DNA of 35,589 bases from Verrucomicrobiota bacterium (GCA_003218755.1 QHOK01000104.1:1-35589); one strand, 5' to 3'; shown: positions 7,525-16,959, counted from the first letter of the stretch. Notes: generated by a model from the letters alone, not told the origin. A program made the numbers and translations.

Positions 7525-7731
7525 ATGAACTCACCAACAACCGGGTTACGCGTCGCGAGCGTCATTTTCGGTATTTTTGCCATTGGTCACCTCCTGCGAT
7601 TGATCAATCACGCCCCAGTCACGGTGGGAACCCATAGCATTCCAATGGGCGTAAGCTGGGTTGCGCTCATCGTTGCCGCCATCCTTTGTATTTGGATGTG
7701 GCGACTTTCGAACCTGAGGGGGATCGCGTGA
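7525..7731 (+). CDS. Small two-helix membrane protein, unknown function
   Basis: A 68-residue protein (MNSPTTGLRVASVIFGIFA...). It has two hydrophobic helices, VASVIFGIFAIGHLLRLI and VSWVALIVAAILCIWMW, joined by a short loop HAPVTVGTHSIPMG and ending in a short basic tail. I do not recognise a named family. The ATG at 7525 is preferred over the upstream TTG (7501). It lies 59 bases after the preceding membrane protein and may share its transcript. Its stop codon directly abuts the stop of the convergent dehydrogenase remnant (TGATCA). Confidence 0.55.
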   Translation: MNSPTTGLRVASVIFGIFAIGHLLRLINHAPVTVGTHSIPMGVSWVALIVAAILCIWMWRLSNLRGIA

Positions 7732-8861
7732 TCAATTTCTGAGCCAACCCGGCGGGACATCTACAAAAGATCGATCCAATTTTGCGATTGATGCGCAGCC
7801 GAGGAGCTTGAGAGTGCGAATGAGATCGGTGCGCAAAATCTCGATTGCGCGTGCAACACCTACGTCGCCTGCTGCTCCAAAATATCGCTGCCACGACGAA
7901 TACCACCATCCAGCAGGACCTCGATGCGGTCGCCGACGGCTGCCACAACTTCAGGTAGAATTTGCAAAGTCGGCGCGACGCCGTCGAGCTGGCGACCGCC
8001 GTGATTCGAAACGACCAGCGCGTTCGCTCCCTCGTCCACTGCGCGGCGGGCGTCCTCTCGCGCGTGGATGCCTTTTATCACGATGGGCCCGTTCCACGCC
8101 TGGCGAATCCATGGGAGATCACTCCAAGTCACCACGGACTGCTCGAGCGCAGCGGTGACATCGGCGTACGGCATCGGTCCTTTTCCCGGGATCACGACAT
8201 TCTCGAATTTCATCAGTCCGCCGTCCGCGAGAAAAGCCGCGAGCCAGCGAGGCTTTGTAAAAAGCTGATTCACAAATGGCAGCATCGCTGGGAGTTTGCC
8301 GCTAAGAAGTTCCTTAACGCCATTGCGGAGGTCGCGTTCCCTGAAACCCGCCACCGGCGTATCGATCGTGACAACAAGAGCCGAAAAGCCTGCCTGGCGC
8401 GCGCGTTCGATAGCTGCTATGGCACAATCACGCCCGCCGACCAGATACAGTTGATACCAAACCGGCCCTTCGGATGCGGCTGCAACATCCTCAAGGCGGC
8501 AACCCGAGAGCGTCGACAGCGTGCAGGTGATACCGGCACTGCCGGCTGTGCGCGCGGCCGCTTCTTCGCCGCGAGGATACATGAGCCGACAGCTTCCAAC
8601 AGGCGCGAGGATCAGCGGCATGGGGAGCGAAATGCCAAGCACGGTGGTGCGCAGATCGCACACTGGTGTTGCGACCGCACAACGCGGCCGCAATGTTACC
8701 GCCTCGAACGCGCGGCAGTTCGCGCGCAACGTCCATTCGCCCTCTGCGCCGCCGTCGATGTAGTCAAACACGACGCGCGGAAGTCGGCGCTTCGCCGCCC
8801 GTCGCAAATCTTCGATGTTCAGAACGCGTGGCGGCTGAACCGATCGAGACATCCGTCTCAT
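7732..8861 (-). pseudogene. FMN-dependent alpha-hydroxy-acid dehydrogenase, broken by an internal deletion with frameshift
   Basis: The main ORF resembles the L-lactate dehydrogenase / glycolate oxidase family. It has VFDYIDGGAEGEWTLR near the N-terminus, APVG, WYQLYL, TIDTPVAGFRERDLRNG, IVIKGI with the catalytic Lys, SNHGGRQLDG with the active-site His and Arg, and DGGIRRGSDI. It then stops early (ILEQQAT, stop at 7860). The missing C-terminus follows in the next frame: GAAGDVGVARAIEILR, then TDLIRTLKLLGCASI, ending at a TGA at 7732-7734. In the family, about 20 residues (KALxLGARAVLIGRPY-like) normally join the two parts. That segment supplies a Gly-Arg contact to the FMN phosphate. So roughly 60 bases, not a multiple of three, appear lost. 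It lies 12 bases downstream of purH and is probably co-transcribed. The start could be 8861, 8864 (TTG) or 8852. Confidence 0.85.
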
Positions 8862-8873
8862 CAACGAGGTCGC

Positions 8874-10307
8874 CTAGTGGCGAAAGTGACGGATGCCGGT
8901 GAATATCATCGCCATGTTGCGCTCGTTAGCGGCGGCAATCACTTCTTTGTCCCGAACTGAACCGCCCGGTTGAATTGCGCACGTCGCACCGGCGTCCGCC
9001 GCGGCGATCAAGCCATCGGGAAATGGAAAAAAAGCATCGCTCGCGATCGCACTGCCTTTGAGTGAAAGCCCGGCTTCTTTTGCTTTCCAAACTGCAATGC
9101 GCGACGCGTCGATGCGCGACATCTGCCCGGCGCCAACACCAAGCGTCCGGTCCGCTTTGGCGTAAACAATCGCATTTGATTTCACGTGTTTGACTACGCG
9201 CCACCCGAACAACATCGCGTTCAGTTCCGTCTTAGTCGGTCGCCTCTTTGTGACGATCCGGCCACCGCCGGACTTTATTTCTTCGGCAACGTCCGCGTCC
9301 TGAACCAGCACGCCGCCGCAGACGGAGCGCACATCCATCTTGGGCCTTGCTTGCGTCGCTGGTGTTAACAATCGAATCAGCCGCAGGTTCTTTTTCTTCT
9401 GCAGGATGGCGCGCGCTTCGCCGTCGAAATCCGGCGCAATGATCACTTCACTGAAAATTTCGCTAATGACTTTTGCCAGCGGCTCGCTCAACGGGCGATT
9501 GCAGACGATGATCCCGCCGAAGGGAGCCTGTTTGTCCGTGACAAACGCCTTGTCCCACGCCTTGCGAAGATCGGCATCCGAGCCGACACCGCAGGGATTG
9601 GTATGTTTCAAGATCCCGACGGTTGGCTCCTCGAATTCGGCAATCAAATTCGTGGCGGCGCTGATGTCGAGAATGTTGTTAAAGGAGAGTTCCTTGCCGT
9701 GTAGTTTTTCGAAATATTTGTCGAAATCGCCATAAAGCGCGCTGATCGCGCGATCGTATTCAGCGGTCCTGCTAAAGGCTTTTATAGCGAGGCGCTCGCG
9801 CAGTTTGAGCGTCGTTTCTCCATCGTTATCCCGGATATTTTCGAGCACCGCGTCGTAATCTGCAGAATCAACAACTACGGTGACCGATTCATAGTTCTTC
9901 GCCGCGCTGCGAATCATCGATGGTCCTCCGATATCGATGTTTTCAATTGCTTCAGCCAGTTTGACGCCTGGCTTCGCAATAGTCGCTTCGAAAGGATAAA
10001 GGTTCACCACGACGAGATCGATCGGCTCGAAGCCGCATTCGCGCGCTTCGGCTTCGTGCTTCCGATTGCCGCGCTTGAAGAGAAGACCGCCATGCACACG
10101 GGGATGCAATGTCTTGACCCGACCATCTAGAACCTCCGGAAAAGCAGTGAATTTGGAAATCTCGCGCACCGGAATTTTTTCCTTCCTCAAAAGGTCAGCT
10201 GTTCCCCCGGTGGAAATGATGTCCACGCCCTGGCGCTCAAGCGCGCGAGCAAACGAGGCGATGCCGGTCTTATCCGAAACGGAAATAAGCGCGCGGGTGA
10301 TTTTCAT
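8874..10307 (-). CDS. purH: Bifunctional AICAR transformylase / IMP cyclohydrolase PurH, lacking an internal segment
   Basis: PurH performs the last two steps of IMP synthesis. The N-terminal cyclohydrolase domain is intact: [47 protein letters not shown] and [17 protein letters not shown]. The transformylase domain has [13 protein letters not shown], the catalytic [44 protein letters not shown] and IQPGGSVRD, and ends FTGIRHFRH. At 477 residues it is about 45 shorter than usual. EYDRAIS runs directly into [10 protein letters not shown], and the segment that normally lies between them, including the near-invariant LRYGENPHQ motif, is absent. That motif contributes Arg and Tyr contacts to AICAR. 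The gap keeps the frame. The start ATG sits six bases from an 8-base repeat array. Confidence 0.95.
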   Translation of the reverse strand: MKITRALISVSDKTGIASFARALERQGVDIISTGGTADLLRKEKIPVREISKFTAFPEVLDGRVKTLHPRVHGGLLFKRGNRKHEAEARECGFEPIDLVVVNLYPFEATIAKPGVKLAEAIENIDIGGPSMIRSAAKNYESVTVVVDSADYDAVLENIRDNDGETTLKLRERLAIKAFSRTAEYDRAISALYGDFDKYFEKLHGKELSFNNILDISAATNLIAEFEEPTVGILKHTNPCGVGSDADLRKAWDKAFVTDKQAPFGGIIVCNRPLSEPLAKVISEIFSEVIIAPDFDGEARAILQKKKNLRLIRLLTPATQARPKMDVRSVCGGVLVQDADVAEEIKSGGGRIVTKRRPTKTELNAMLFGWRVVKHVKSNAIVYAKADRTLGVGAGQMSRIDASRIAVWKAKEAGLSLKGSAIASDAFFPFPDGLIAAADAGATCAIQPGGSVRDKEVIAAANERNMAMIFTGIRHFRH

Positions 10308-10312
10308 CTGAT

Positions 10313-10336
10313 CGTTAAAGCGTTGGAGCGTTAAAG
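10313..10336 (-). repeat. Octamer array upstream of purH (3 units)
   Basis: CGTTAAAG, CGTTGGAG, CGTTAAAG in exact 8-base register; on the purH strand this is CTTTAACG repeated. A further CACTTAAAGCGTC lies just beyond. The array ends six bases upstream of the purH ATG, where a ribosome binding site would be expected. It belongs to the same family as 27852, 27909, 28575 and 33158. Confidence 0.75.
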
Positions 10337-10367
10337 CGACAGGTCACTTAAAGCGTCAAGCTTCATT

Positions 10368-10459
10368 GTCATTCTGAGCAAAGCGAAGAATCTCTGGACC
10401 AATTCCTTCTCCCGGCGCTGAAATGGCAATCAGAGATGTTTCGCTTCGCTCAACATGAC
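10368..10459. repeat. Imperfect inverted repeat element (GTCATTCTGAGC type)
   Basis: The left arm begins GTCATTCTGAGCAAAGCGAA and the right arm reads, in reverse complement, GTCATGTTGAGCGAAGCGAA. Both continue into a matching CTCTG, giving ~29-bp arms with a few mismatches and a ~34-base centre. Elements of this sequence type are widespread in environmental bacterial genomes and are often mis-translated as ...FRFAQHDE.... It lies between purH and the AraC gene. Confidence 0.75.
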
Positions 10460-10486
10460 GAGCAGAGCGTTGGACATTTCACTGCT

Positions 10487-11425
10487 TCAGCGATCCAGAA
10501 TCACATTCTTCGCCGCCGGATACAACACGGGACAACAACCGATAGTCTCGCAAAAGGCTTTGCTGAAATGGCTCAGGCTCGAATATCCGACTTCTGTTGC
10601 TGCCTCGGTGACGTTGTACCGTCCTGTGCGCAACAGCTCCGCTGCGCGTTCCATCCTCAGATTGCGCAAATACTGCGGAATAGTCAGACCGACTTCGCGG
10701 GAAAAAATCCTGCTTAGATAAAACGGGCTACAGCCCACCTCCTGACCGATCATTTCCAGTGTCGGCGGATTTGCCAGGTCACGCGCCAGAACTTCTTTAA
10801 CACGTTCGACCCGCTCACGCGCTACGCGTTTTTGCCGCATGCAAAAAAATTCCGGATTTTTCGGCGCAAAAAGAAAATGCGCCATAAGTTCGAGCGCTTT
10901 GGCTTGATACCAGAGAATCTGCGCGGCTTTCGCCACTGGCGGGTCCGCCAGCGTCGCAACTACGCCGCGTTGTTCGATCGACATCGGCCTCACGGGCGCA
11001 ACCACGTTTTCATCCTTATCCCCGAAAATGACGCGCCGAATTTCCGGTTCCAGATCGGATTCGTTTTGGACGAACTGTTTTTGCAGATGATTTCTCGAGA
11101 ATTCGAGCGTGACGAACTGATGATGATCGTTCGCGCGGCGCGATGCAGGCAGCGGCTCGTCCCCTATCGCGTAGTAGCCGCAATTTCCCGGCGTGTAATC
11201 GCTGCTTGTTTTGCCAGCTGCCCCAACCTGCCCGTGGCCTTCAAGATTCAAACAAAACTCAAGACTGCGCGGATGAAAACTTTTTCCCCAATCGAACGCA
11301 CGCGCCGTCCGAAAGTCGTGCCACTCCACAGCCACGCCGAATTGATCAACATCACCGTAAAGCGGCCGCCAGCCATCTTTGACTTCGCGCCAGGCGTTCA
11401 GCTCGGCCGCGCATTGAGAAATCAT
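10487..11425 (-). CDS. AraC-family transcriptional regulator
   Basis: 312 residues. The C-terminal third is a clear AraC/XylS DNA-binding domain with two helix-turn-helix units. The first is TLEMIGQEVGCSPFYLSRIF with SREVGLTIPQYLRNLRMERA. The second is NVTEAATEVGYSSLSHFSKA with FCETIGCCPVLYP. The N-terminal ~190 residues include RSLEFCLNLEGHGQV and GNCGYYAIGDE, resembling the cupin-like sensor half of the family; the ligand is unknown. It begins 18 bases after the DUF5996 gene on the same strand, so the two are probably co-transcribed and may be functionally linked. No operator can be identified by eye. Confidence 0.92.
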   Translation of the reverse strand: MISQCAAELNAWREVKDGWRPLYGDVDQFGVAVEWHDFRTARAFDWGKSFHPRSLEFCLNLEGHGQVGAAGKTSSDYTPGNCGYYAIGDEPLPASRRANDHHQFVTLEFSRNHLQKQFVQNESDLEPEIRRVIFGDKDENVVAPVRPMSIEQRGVVATLADPPVAKAAQILWYQAKALELMAHFLFAPKNPEFFCMRQKRVARERVERVKEVLARDLANPPTLEMIGQEVGCSPFYLSRIFSREVGLTIPQYLRNLRMERAAELLRTGRYNVTEAATEVGYSSLSHFSKAFCETIGCCPVLYPAAKNVILDR

Positions 11426-11443
11426 TGCGTTTAATTACGAATG

Positions 11444-12382
11444 TTACCGCGGAGAATGCAAGGCTGGCTTCTTTTCCTCCAGCGAAGCGCGGTCCCATTT
11501 GCCCAGCTTTGAGGCGGCATCGTAGGCGCTCTGGGCGAACTCGAGCAAGACTTCATCCGGGTTTTCAGCGGTGCGCACGGCGTCGTACGGCAAGATAAAT
11601 TCGCGCAGCTTGGGCTCATAGAAAGCAGCGCGTGGCTGCATTTTTGCTTCTGCGAATCCCGGCGGTTCCGGATATGCGTAGGAGTAGAAGACGGGTGTCG
11701 GCATGGCGGCATTGCCAGGCCAGAAACCGAGGCTGCTCACCTCCTGCGAGTAAGCCTCGCGCGTAATCTCATCCGGCAAATGTGGAACTCCGCCAGGATG
11801 AGGCGGCGCGGGCCGGCCAGAGAAACGCGTCACGGCGAGATCAAAGCTACCCCAGAAAAAATGCACCGGACTGCATTTGCCACAAAAACGCGAGCGGAAT
11901 TCCTTAAACACGCGATCGCTCTGCACGAGCACGCGCCAGAACCGATTCGCGTATTCGCGATCATAGGAACGGTGCTCTTCATCTTGGTCGAGCGGGATTG
12001 GATTCTCAATCTCGTTAGGCATGGTGTTGATCGTCACGGGCAACTCAAGATCGCTCAATGTCTTCATCACTATCCGATAAAACTCTGCAACCGACTGCGG
12101 TTTGAGTGCGAGTCGTCGCCGAGCGCCGTCACTTTTATCGATGAGCAGTTGGTGATCGATAAAATCAAACTGTATCTCGAACGTGGAAAGACCGTGCGGG
12201 ATCGGTGAAGTCGTTAGCCCGCGAGAAGTCACGTAAAGCGTGACGTGCCAGGAGTGGTTGGTCCACGGGCTCAGCGTCAAGCGAATCTTGCCAACGATCT
12301 GTGTCCACATGTGCAGAGTGATGGCGGTATCTTTCCACTCTGCAAAAGGCAGAGACGGCCAAAAATCGGATGTCCCGTTCAC
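11444..12382 (-). CDS. DUF5996 family protein
   Basis: 312 residues, no signal peptide or membrane segment. It begins with FWPSLPFAEWKDTAITLHMW, then QIVGKIRL and the central CSPVHFFWGSFDLAVTRFSG. Further on come PPHPGG and EVSSLGFWPGN, then PVFYSYAYPEPPGF. This motif order matches the family known as DUF5996, for which no biochemical function is established. The conserved His and Trp residues suggest an enzyme or ligand-binding fold, but that is inference. It starts with GTG. The downstream AraC regulator starts 18 bases after it. Confidence 0.85.
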   Translation of the reverse strand: MNGTSDFWPSLPFAEWKDTAITLHMWTQIVGKIRLTLSPWTNHSWHVTLYVTSRGLTTSPIPHGLSTFEIQFDFIDHQLLIDKSDGARRRLALKPQSVAEFYRIVMKTLSDLELPVTINTMPNEIENPIPLDQDEEHRSYDREYANRFWRVLVQSDRVFKEFRSRFCGKCSPVHFFWGSFDLAVTRFSGRPAPPHPGGVPHLPDEITREAYSQEVSSLGFWPGNAAMPTPVFYSYAYPEPPGFAEAKMQPRAAFYEPKLREFILPYDAVRTAENPDEVLLEFAQSAYDAASKLGKWDRASLEEKKPALHSPR

Positions 12383-12391
12383 TTACTGTTA

Positions 12392-13084
12392 TTATTCGCG
12401 GTTAATGAAATCGGAAAATGAGCGTCTTACTCTTTCGAACATGCCTCGCGCTTCATCCTGTGTCCTGTGAAACGCGTGCTTAATTCTTTTTTTCACGTCG
12501 CTGATGACGCCGCTTCCTTGTCCCTGGTCGTAATCGTTCTCGACGTCCTCCATGGTCGCGCCGGCAAACATTCCCTCGGTTCTCTTCACGGTGCCGCGAG
12601 TCGCGCCGATGTATATCGTGCCGACTGGGCGCGACGATCTGTTCAAAAGAGTAACGATCCAGATCGGTTCGCCGCGCTCATCCGTGCGCAAGGCGTAATC
12701 CGCTGTCGCAAAACGGGTATGCGAGGCTTCCGCTGTGTGACTGGCCACTGCGAACGCGCCACTGGAATCCAGGTTCAACCGTGAAACATTGATCGTTGCG
12801 CCTTCGGTAGAACCGGCCGTCGAGCGATCGGGTCTATCAGTGGAATCAATCTTTCCCTCAGCAACCTGCAATTCGCGCACACCGCGGCCCTCGGGGTCTT
12901 CCAAAATAATTTTCCACTTCTCGGGCTGCGGATCGCCTTTCACCCCGGTCATCGTCACGATATGATCCAGAGCGCCGCGCCCGAGTTCCGTGCCAACGAC
13001 GCGCAGAGCTTCGTATGCAGTGGCGTTCTCCTGCGCCCACGCCGGCGTAGCCAATAGCAAAAGTACAATAAGAGAGCGCCACAT
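12392..13084 (-). CDS. Exported protein of unknown function
   Basis: A ~230-residue protein with a clear Sec signal peptide: MWRSLIVLLLLATPAWAQ, probably cleaved after AWA. The mature part contains an N-terminal helix EALRVVGTELGRGALDHIV and a region rich in small and polar residues. Beyond these lie a two-strand segment (WIVTLLNRSS, VGTIYIGATRG) and a basic amphipathic C-terminal helix (DVKKRIKHAFHRTQDEARGM). I recognise no named family. The ORF track start (13180) runs through spacer; the ATG at 13084 places the signal peptide at the N-terminus. It lies nine bases upstream of the DUF5996 gene on the same strand and could share its transcript. Confidence 0.75.
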   Translation of the reverse strand: MWRSLIVLLLLATPAWAQENATAYEALRVVGTELGRGALDHIVTMTGVKGDPQPEKWKIILEDPEGRGVRELQVAEGKIDSTDRPDRSTAGSTEGATINVSRLNLDSSGAFAVASHTAEASHTRFATADYALRTDERGEPIWIVTLLNRSSRPVGTIYIGATRGTVKRTEGMFAGATMEDVENDYDQGQGSGVISDVKKRIKHAFHRTQDEARGMFERVRRSFSDFINRE

Positions 13085-13238
13085 ACCGCAAAATTGAACA
13101 ACGGTTTCAGCGAGTGTCCAATCACGTTTTGAAATGCTGGCACATGTCGCCGCTTTCAAAGCGCGGACATGTCCGCTCACTTCAAAGCGCTCTACGCTTG
13201 AATGAACATTGGAATCTGCTCACCTTTTGCGGGTTGCG

Positions 13239-13640
13239 ATGAATAGGAGGAAAGTCGAGTTCAGCAGTCATACTGCAAATCTTGCCTTGCTGCGCAACTG
13301 CGTGCGCGATTTCCTCAATGGTTACCCATTCTCCGAAAAAGAGCGGCTGCTAATGGTGCTCGGCGTCGACGAAGCATGCACAAACGTTATCCGATACGCT
13401 TACCGTTTGCGCGACGACCAACTGATCTCATTGCGAATGGAGGGGCTGCGCAGATGCGTGCGCATGCGGCTGCGCGACTATGGCGAACAGGTCCTTCCCC
13501 ACGAAATGAAGGGCCGCTCTCATGATATGATCAAACCAGGTGGCCTTGGTTTGTATCTCATTCGCAACGCGTTTGATGGAGTCGATTATATACACAAACG
13601 CCGCGGCACCGAACTGGTGCTAACGAAAAAGTTGGACTAA
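13239..13640 (+). CDS. RsbW/SpoIIAB-like ATP-binding protein (HATPase_c_2)
   Basis: A ~133-residue stand-alone GHKL ATPase domain. The N-box is LGVDEACTNVIRYAY, the G1 box is RDYGEQ, and the G2/lid region is PGGLGLYLIRNAFDGVDY. Proteins of this type are anti-sigma factor serine kinases, or phosphorylate an anti-sigma antagonist (STAS) protein in partner-switching control. No sigma factor, STAS protein or PP2C phosphatase is nearby, so its partner lies elsewhere. The ATG at 13239 gives the usual short leading strand (KVEFSSHTANLALLRN). It is transcribed divergently from the exported protein. Confidence 0.88.
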   Translation: MNRRKVEFSSHTANLALLRNCVRDFLNGYPFSEKERLLMVLGVDEACTNVIRYAYRLRDDQLISLRMEGLRRCVRMRLRDYGEQVLPHEMKGRSHDMIKPGGLGLYLIRNAFDGVDYIHKRRGTELVLTKKLD

Positions 13641-13666
13641 ATGACGCGCGAGATCACGTGCCTTCG

Positions 13667-13813
13667 GGGTAGCGCACGCGTCCCGCGTGTTGGTTTCGCG
13701 TCGCGTCGAAACAATCTTTTCTATAGATGCATAACGCGAGAGAGACTGCACGTTTGAGAAAAGTTCGCGATCGCGGGACGCAATCGCCAGCACGCGAGAC
13801 GCGTGCGCTACCC
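13667..13813. repeat. MITE-like inverted repeat element upstream of ruvB
   Basis: A 23-bp terminal inverted repeat with one mismatch: GGGTAGCGCACGCGT... at 13667-13689 and its complement at 13791-13813. Partly matching subterminal sequence follows (TGG...GCGTC on both sides), and the interior is ~100 bases. It has no coding capacity of its own. Its minus-strand translation gives strings such as NTRDACAT, which I recall as recurring spurious peptides in Verrucomicrobiota annotations. It ends 44 bases before the ruvB ATG, in the likely promoter region. Confidence 0.8.
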
Positions 13814-13857
13814 AAACGCTTTGAATTCGCGTGGTGCATGATCCGCGCGGCAATGTT

Positions 13858-14886
<1,029 letters not shown>

Positions 14887-14890
14887 TTGT

Positions 14891-14907
14891 AATCGGTTAT
14901 ACCGATT
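14891..14907. terminator. Possible bidirectional hairpin between ruvB and the methyltransferase
   Basis: AATCGGT-tat-ACCGATT is a perfect 7-bp stem with a triloop, filling the 20-base gap between two convergent genes. No T-run follows on either strand, so its strength as a terminator is doubtful. Confidence 0.35.
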
Positions 14908-15599
14908 CAGTTGCGCCTCACGCGGAGGAAGGAGTTGGAATTCACCAGAAACTCAAAATCGGTTTTTATTTCTGTGAATGCAAAGCGTTGAAGCGCCGGA
15001 TCGGATTGCAGCCTTGGAATGTAATCACTTGGCTGTGCTTCAAACGTCACGGTCGGATAAACGCGTGCTTCTCCTCGCGTCGCACGCATGATTTCAAGGA
15101 TCGATTCGCGGTGGAACTTGTAGCCTAACCGGTCCTGGTATGCGAAAAGAAAATAGGACACGAGAGTCAGATCAAACTCACCGTCCGCGAACGATAGTCT
15201 TGGCAGCTCTCCCGCTACGTAACGCTCCGGATGAGTCTTGTAATCCACGAGAAACATGGTGGACGCGCGTTTGCGCAATTCGCGCATGTATTCGGGATTT
15301 TTGTAATAGCCCCAACGATAGGTCGGCACAGATCCAATGGCCCGGTAAACCGATTCAAGGTCCGGCTCGGAACGCTCCATGATTTTTTCCGGCGGCAGGA
15401 AATAGATTGGATCGAACGAAGTCACATTTATAGCGAGCTTGTTGGCCTCGGCGCAAAAAGAACTGACCCCGCCCGCGACATCCAGGACTCTTTTTCCTAC
15501 TAAATCATCCGGCTTAAGCAGGAAGTAGCGGCAATATTCTTCGAATGTGCGACCGAGCAACACGACGCGATCAAGCTGAAGACCACGTTTGGTTTGCAT
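14907..15599 (-). CDS. SAM-dependent methyltransferase, class I
   Basis: A ~230-residue soluble protein. Motif I is RVLDVAGGVSSFCAEAN, followed by the acidic SAM-ribose strand VTSFDPIYF. A post-core strand reads FDLTLVSYFLFAYQDRLG, just ahead of helix HRESILEIMRATRGEARVYP. This is the Rossmann layout of class I methyltransferases. The substrate cannot be told from sequence, and there are no obvious partner genes. The ATG at 15599 is preferred because the upstream ORF extension passes through a REP-like double hairpin. It is convergent with ruvB. Confidence 0.82.
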   Translation of the reverse strand: MQTKRGLQLDRVVLLGRTFEEYCRYFLLKPDDLVGKRVLDVAGGVSSFCAEANKLAINVTSFDPIYFLPPEKIMERSEPDLESVYRAIGSVPTYRWGYYKNPEYMRELRKRASTMFLVDYKTHPERYVAGELPRLSFADGEFDLTLVSYFLFAYQDRLGYKFHRESILEIMRATRGEARVYPTVTFEAQPSDYIPRLQSDPALQRFAFTEIKTDFEFLVNSNSFLRVRRN

Positions 15600-15631
15600 T
15601 AGGGTGGACTGCTCATCCTCTTGCTCGACAG

Positions 15632-15682
15632 TGTAGCGCGTTTGTGTCAAACGCCGAGGCGCTTGGCACAAGCGCCTCTACA
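15632..15682. repeat. REP-like double hairpin (TGTAG...CTACA)
   Basis: Bounded by inverted TGTAG / CTACA. It contains a 7-bp stem GCGTTTG-tgt-CAAACGC and a 9-bp stem AGGCGCTTG-gca-CAAGCGCCT. It sits upstream of the methyltransferase gene and is closely similar to the copy at 6864-6928. Confidence 0.85.
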
Positions 15683-15717
15683 ACGGCCGCGAGCTAGAAA
15701 CGTAATTTGGATGGTCC

Positions 15718-16959
15718 TCAGAATAGCGTGAGGACGCCGTTGTTATAAGTTCCGATGCGCACCCAGCCGTAGCCGCCCCCTTGTGGTCGCACGGCCCAAA
15801 AATCGAAATCACCACTCAGTCGGTCTCCTGCGGCGTCGAGTGCCGTCGATCCAGTCACGCCCTCGTACGTATTGGCCTCATCAACAAATGCCGCCTTGAA
15901 ATTGACGAAATTTCTCAAGTCCCCCACGTCTTCCAACGCGCGCTGCACAACGAACAGCGCGTCGTAAGCAGAGAGTGCAAACGCATCAGGTGTGATGCCC
16001 GTGCGCGCCTGAATCGCATCGGCGATCGGCTGCCATTCATTTTGCAGCGTGTCATCGAGTCCAAAGATTGGATTGGGATAATCGGCGTTCACTGCAAAGG
16101 CAGCCGCAGCCGAATCGGCAGGCAAAACGGCGGAAAGGGCGACTCCATCGCTGCCGTACCATGCGGTGTTTGAGAGTGTAGTGTTTCCTTGTGCGCTATG
16201 AAAGACGCCCACGACCTCATCGAACGCAGCCAGATACACGCCAATCGTGGAAGGGTCTGTCCCGCCTTCGATCAGATTTTCAATCTGTGACGCCACCGAG
16301 GCGGTAGCCACGGAGAAGTCATTAGTTGTTGACGCGTATTGATAACCGGATTCGACAGTGCCGCCCTGCAACTCGAAAGCTGCCTGAACGGAGTCGTGCA
16401 AACCGTTGTTGCCGGCGTCATTGCGCCAAAGGGGAACGATCGCGCGGATTCCGTCGTGCCACATCAACGCCACGATGGCCTCCGCTTCGCGCGTATCGTT
16501 AGGACACAACCGAAAGATGTTGTCACCCGGGATTGCGAGGGAAGACGCGGTGCTGCCCTGGCTGATTACGAGGATATTGTGCGCGTCCGCATAGGGCTTG
16601 ATCATGGCGACTTCGGCGCTCGATTGCGGACCTATGACAATTTTTACGCCGCGCCGGTCGAGGTCCGTGATGGCGTCGAGCGCCCGTGACGGATCGAGTT
16701 GCGTATCGCGAACAAAAAATTGGAACCGATATCCGCCGTGCTGGCTAATCGCTTCTGCTTCAAGTTGCTCTTCGGCAATCTGCACCGCTGCAACCGTGTT
16801 TTGCCCAAGCGACGACCACGATCCTGTTAACGACACCAGCACGCCGACCTTGAATACCCGCTGGGAATGCTGTTGGCCAGGTGGATCCCCCCCTGCCCGA
16901 CCAACAAAAGCGAGGACCAGTCCACACACGATGACACGGAAGACGAAGCGAATTTTCAT
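15718..16959 (-). CDS. Periplasmic binding protein of branched-chain amino-acid / amide ABC type
   Basis: 413 residues, exported, with a cleavable signal peptide (MKIRFVFRVIVCGLVLAFVG). The mature protein is a type I periplasmic binding fold like LivJ/LivK and AmiC: KVGVLVSLTGSWSSLGQ at the first strand, IAEEQLEAEAISQHGG, VRDTQLDPSRALDAITDL, GVKIVIGPQSSAEV, ILVISQGSTASSLA, NIFRLCPNDTREAEAIV, and later PDAFALSAYDALFVVQRAL. Such proteins capture a small ligand for an ABC permease or for a sensor. No permease or ATPase gene is adjacent, so it may serve a distant transporter or act as a stand-alone receptor. The ligand is unknown. Confidence 0.88.
   Translation of the reverse strand: MKIRFVFRVIVCGLVLAFVGRAGGDPPGQQHSQRVFKVGVLVSLTGSWSSLGQNTVAAVQIAEEQLEAEAISQHGGYRFQFFVRDTQLDPSRALDAITDLDRRGVKIVIGPQSSAEVAMIKPYADAHNILVISQGSTASSLAIPGDNIFRLCPNDTREAEAIVALMWHDGIRAIVPLWRNDAGNNGLHDSVQAAFELQGGTVESGYQYASTTNDFSVATASVASQIENLIEGGTDPSTIGVYLAAFDEVVGVFHSAQGNTTLSNTAWYGSDGVALSAVLPADSAAAAFAVNADYPNPIFGLDDTLQNEWQPIADAIQARTGITPDAFALSAYDALFVVQRALEDVGDLRNFVNFKAAFVDEANTYEGVTGSTALDAAGDRLSGDFDFWAVRPQGGGYGWVRIGTYNNGVLTLF

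Noticed and set aside
7962-8960. 332-residue plus-strand ORF opposite the dehydrogenase and the end of purH
   Set aside because: Composition is that of an antisense shadow (Arg/His/Ala-rich, no domains). The minus strand carries recognisable family motifs across the same region.
10436-10721. Plus-strand ORFs beginning MFRFAQHDE and MTSRALDIS
   Set aside because: They come from the GTCATTCTGAGC repeat element and the antisense strand of the AraC gene.
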